A stretch of DNA of 6,029 bases, taken from NCBI GenBank assembly GCA_021821235.1, contig JAKACS010000220.1:1-6029 (forward strand). Direction: 5' to 3'. Positions 5,400 through 6,029 of this stretch are shown here, one piece after another. Source of the DNA: Bacillota bacterium. GTDB taxonomy: Bacteria > Bacillota > Bacilli > Bacillales_B > DSM-18226. How positions within the stretch are numbered: position 1 is the first letter of the stretch; every line of letters begins with the position of its first letter. The position numbers and the translations under genes are program-made. The notes under the pieces are model-generated. The model saw nothing but the letters and a program-made list of their open reading frames with translations. It was not told where the DNA came from and ran no database searches.

Positions 5400-6029
5400 C
5401 ATGCTCTCTCAAGATGAAATTGATGCCCTGTTAAGGGGAACAGGGGACGATGATTTTGAGCAAGATTTCGGGCAAGGTGGAAATGAAATCCAAGGCGATT
5501 TTCTATCACCAATGGAAAAAGATGCATTGGGCGAGATCGGGAATATTTCTTTTGGCAGCTCAGCTACAGCATTATCAACATTATTAAATCAAAAAGTGGA
5601 AATTACCACACCAACTGTCTTAATTGTTCTCCGGAAAAATTTACGTGAGGAATTTCCGCATCCATATGTTGGTATTCAAGTGGGGTACACTGAAGGATTT
5701 TCCGGCAGTAACCTGCTGATTATCCAACAAAGTGATGCAGCCATTATCGCTGATCTTATGTTGGGTGGTGATGGAACAACTCCAAATGATCTTATGGGAG
5801 AAATCCAGCTAAGTGCGGTGCAGGAAGCCATGAATCAGATGATGGGTTCTGCTGCAACATCGATGTCAACGGTCTTTAATAAACGTGTCGATATTTCTCC
5901 GCCGGCGATTACTATTTTGGATGTATCACAAGGAGAAGGAACGGAACAGCTTCCAGATGATGAACAGCTTGTCAAAATTTCATTCCGGTTAAAGGTTGGA
6001 ACCTTGATTGATTCAACAATTATGCAGCT
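5386..6029 (+). CDS. fliY: Flagellar motor switch phosphatase FliY (3' truncated by window end)
   Basis: FliY is the FliN-type C-ring protein of Bacillus and also removes phosphate from CheY-P. The window shows 214 codons of a gene expected to be about 375-400 codons. The N-terminus carries LSQDEIDALL (7-16), the CheY-P binding peptide also found in FliM. Two CheC-type active sites are intact: D46-x3-E50-x2-N53-x22-P76 and S143-x3-E147-x2-N150-x22-P173. Between them lie YTEGFSGSNLL and SDAAIIADLMLGGDG. The C-terminal SpoA/FliN domain lies beyond the window. The start is ATG 5386 or the adjacent ATG 5389, both served by GGGGGAG at 5373-5379 inside fliM; ATG 5401 is a less likely third choice. 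The frame overlaps fliM by 14 nt, suggesting coupling. Confidence 0.95.
   Translation, partial: MMSDDMLSQDEIDALLRGTGDDDFEQDFGQGGNEIQGDFLSPMEKDALGEIGNISFGSSATALSTLLNQKVEITTPTVLIVLRKNLREEFPHPYVGIQVGYTEGFSGSNLLIIQQSDAAIIADLMLGGDGTTPNDLMGEIQLSAVQEAMNQMMGSAATSMSTVFNKRVDISPPAITILDVSQGEGTEQLPDDEQLVKISFRLKVGTLIDSTIMQ

Overview
This window is an internal slice of a flagellar/chemotaxis (fla/che) operon from a low-GC, Gram-positive, endospore-former-type bacterium (Bacillaceae or a close relative). The gene order is the one known from Bacillus subtilis: (fliJ end)-ylxF-fliK-flgD-flgE-swrD-fliL-fliM-fliY. The AT-rich DNA, strong AGGAGG-type ribosome binding sites, frequent TTG/GTG starts, the SwrD protein and a FliY rather than a FliN switch protein all point to this group. 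The exact genus cannot be read from the sequence.

Layout: all genes are on the + strand. Bases 1-16 probably hold the last codons of fliJ. A membrane-anchored coiled-coil protein of the YlxF/MotE-like type follows (17-649), then the hook-length control protein FliK (690-1919), the hook cap/scaffold FlgD (1930-2355), a 120-bp gap containing one doubtful 34-codon ORF, and the hook protein FlgE (2476-3675). The small motor-power protein SwrD (3723-3944) comes next, preceded by a perfect 9-bp hairpin lying between its only strong Shine-Dalgarno sequence and its GTG start. FliL (3937-4359), the C-ring switch protein FliM (4398-5399) and the 5' part of fliY (5386 to the window end) complete it. Several junctions are coupled: fliJ/ylxF abut, the fliK stop lies next to the flgD ribosome binding site, swrD/fliL overlap by 8 nt and fliM/fliY by 14 nt. 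I see no intrinsic terminator and no convincing internal promoter, so the whole stretch is probably one transcript.

How the genes work together: FlgD caps the growing hook while FlgE subunits polymerise beneath it. FliK measures hook length and switches the export apparatus from hook to filament substrates. FliL and SwrD act at the stator/motor to support torque. FliM and FliY form the cytoplasmic switch ring that binds CheY-P through matching N-terminal peptides, and FliY also dephosphorylates CheY-P through two CheC-type active sites, both intact here. YlxF has no settled role.

The region is conserved housekeeping motility DNA, not an accessory island. I found no mobile element, CRISPR, RNA gene or undescribed multi-gene system. 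The most interesting non-coding signal is the hairpin that would bring the swrD ribosome binding site close to its start codon.
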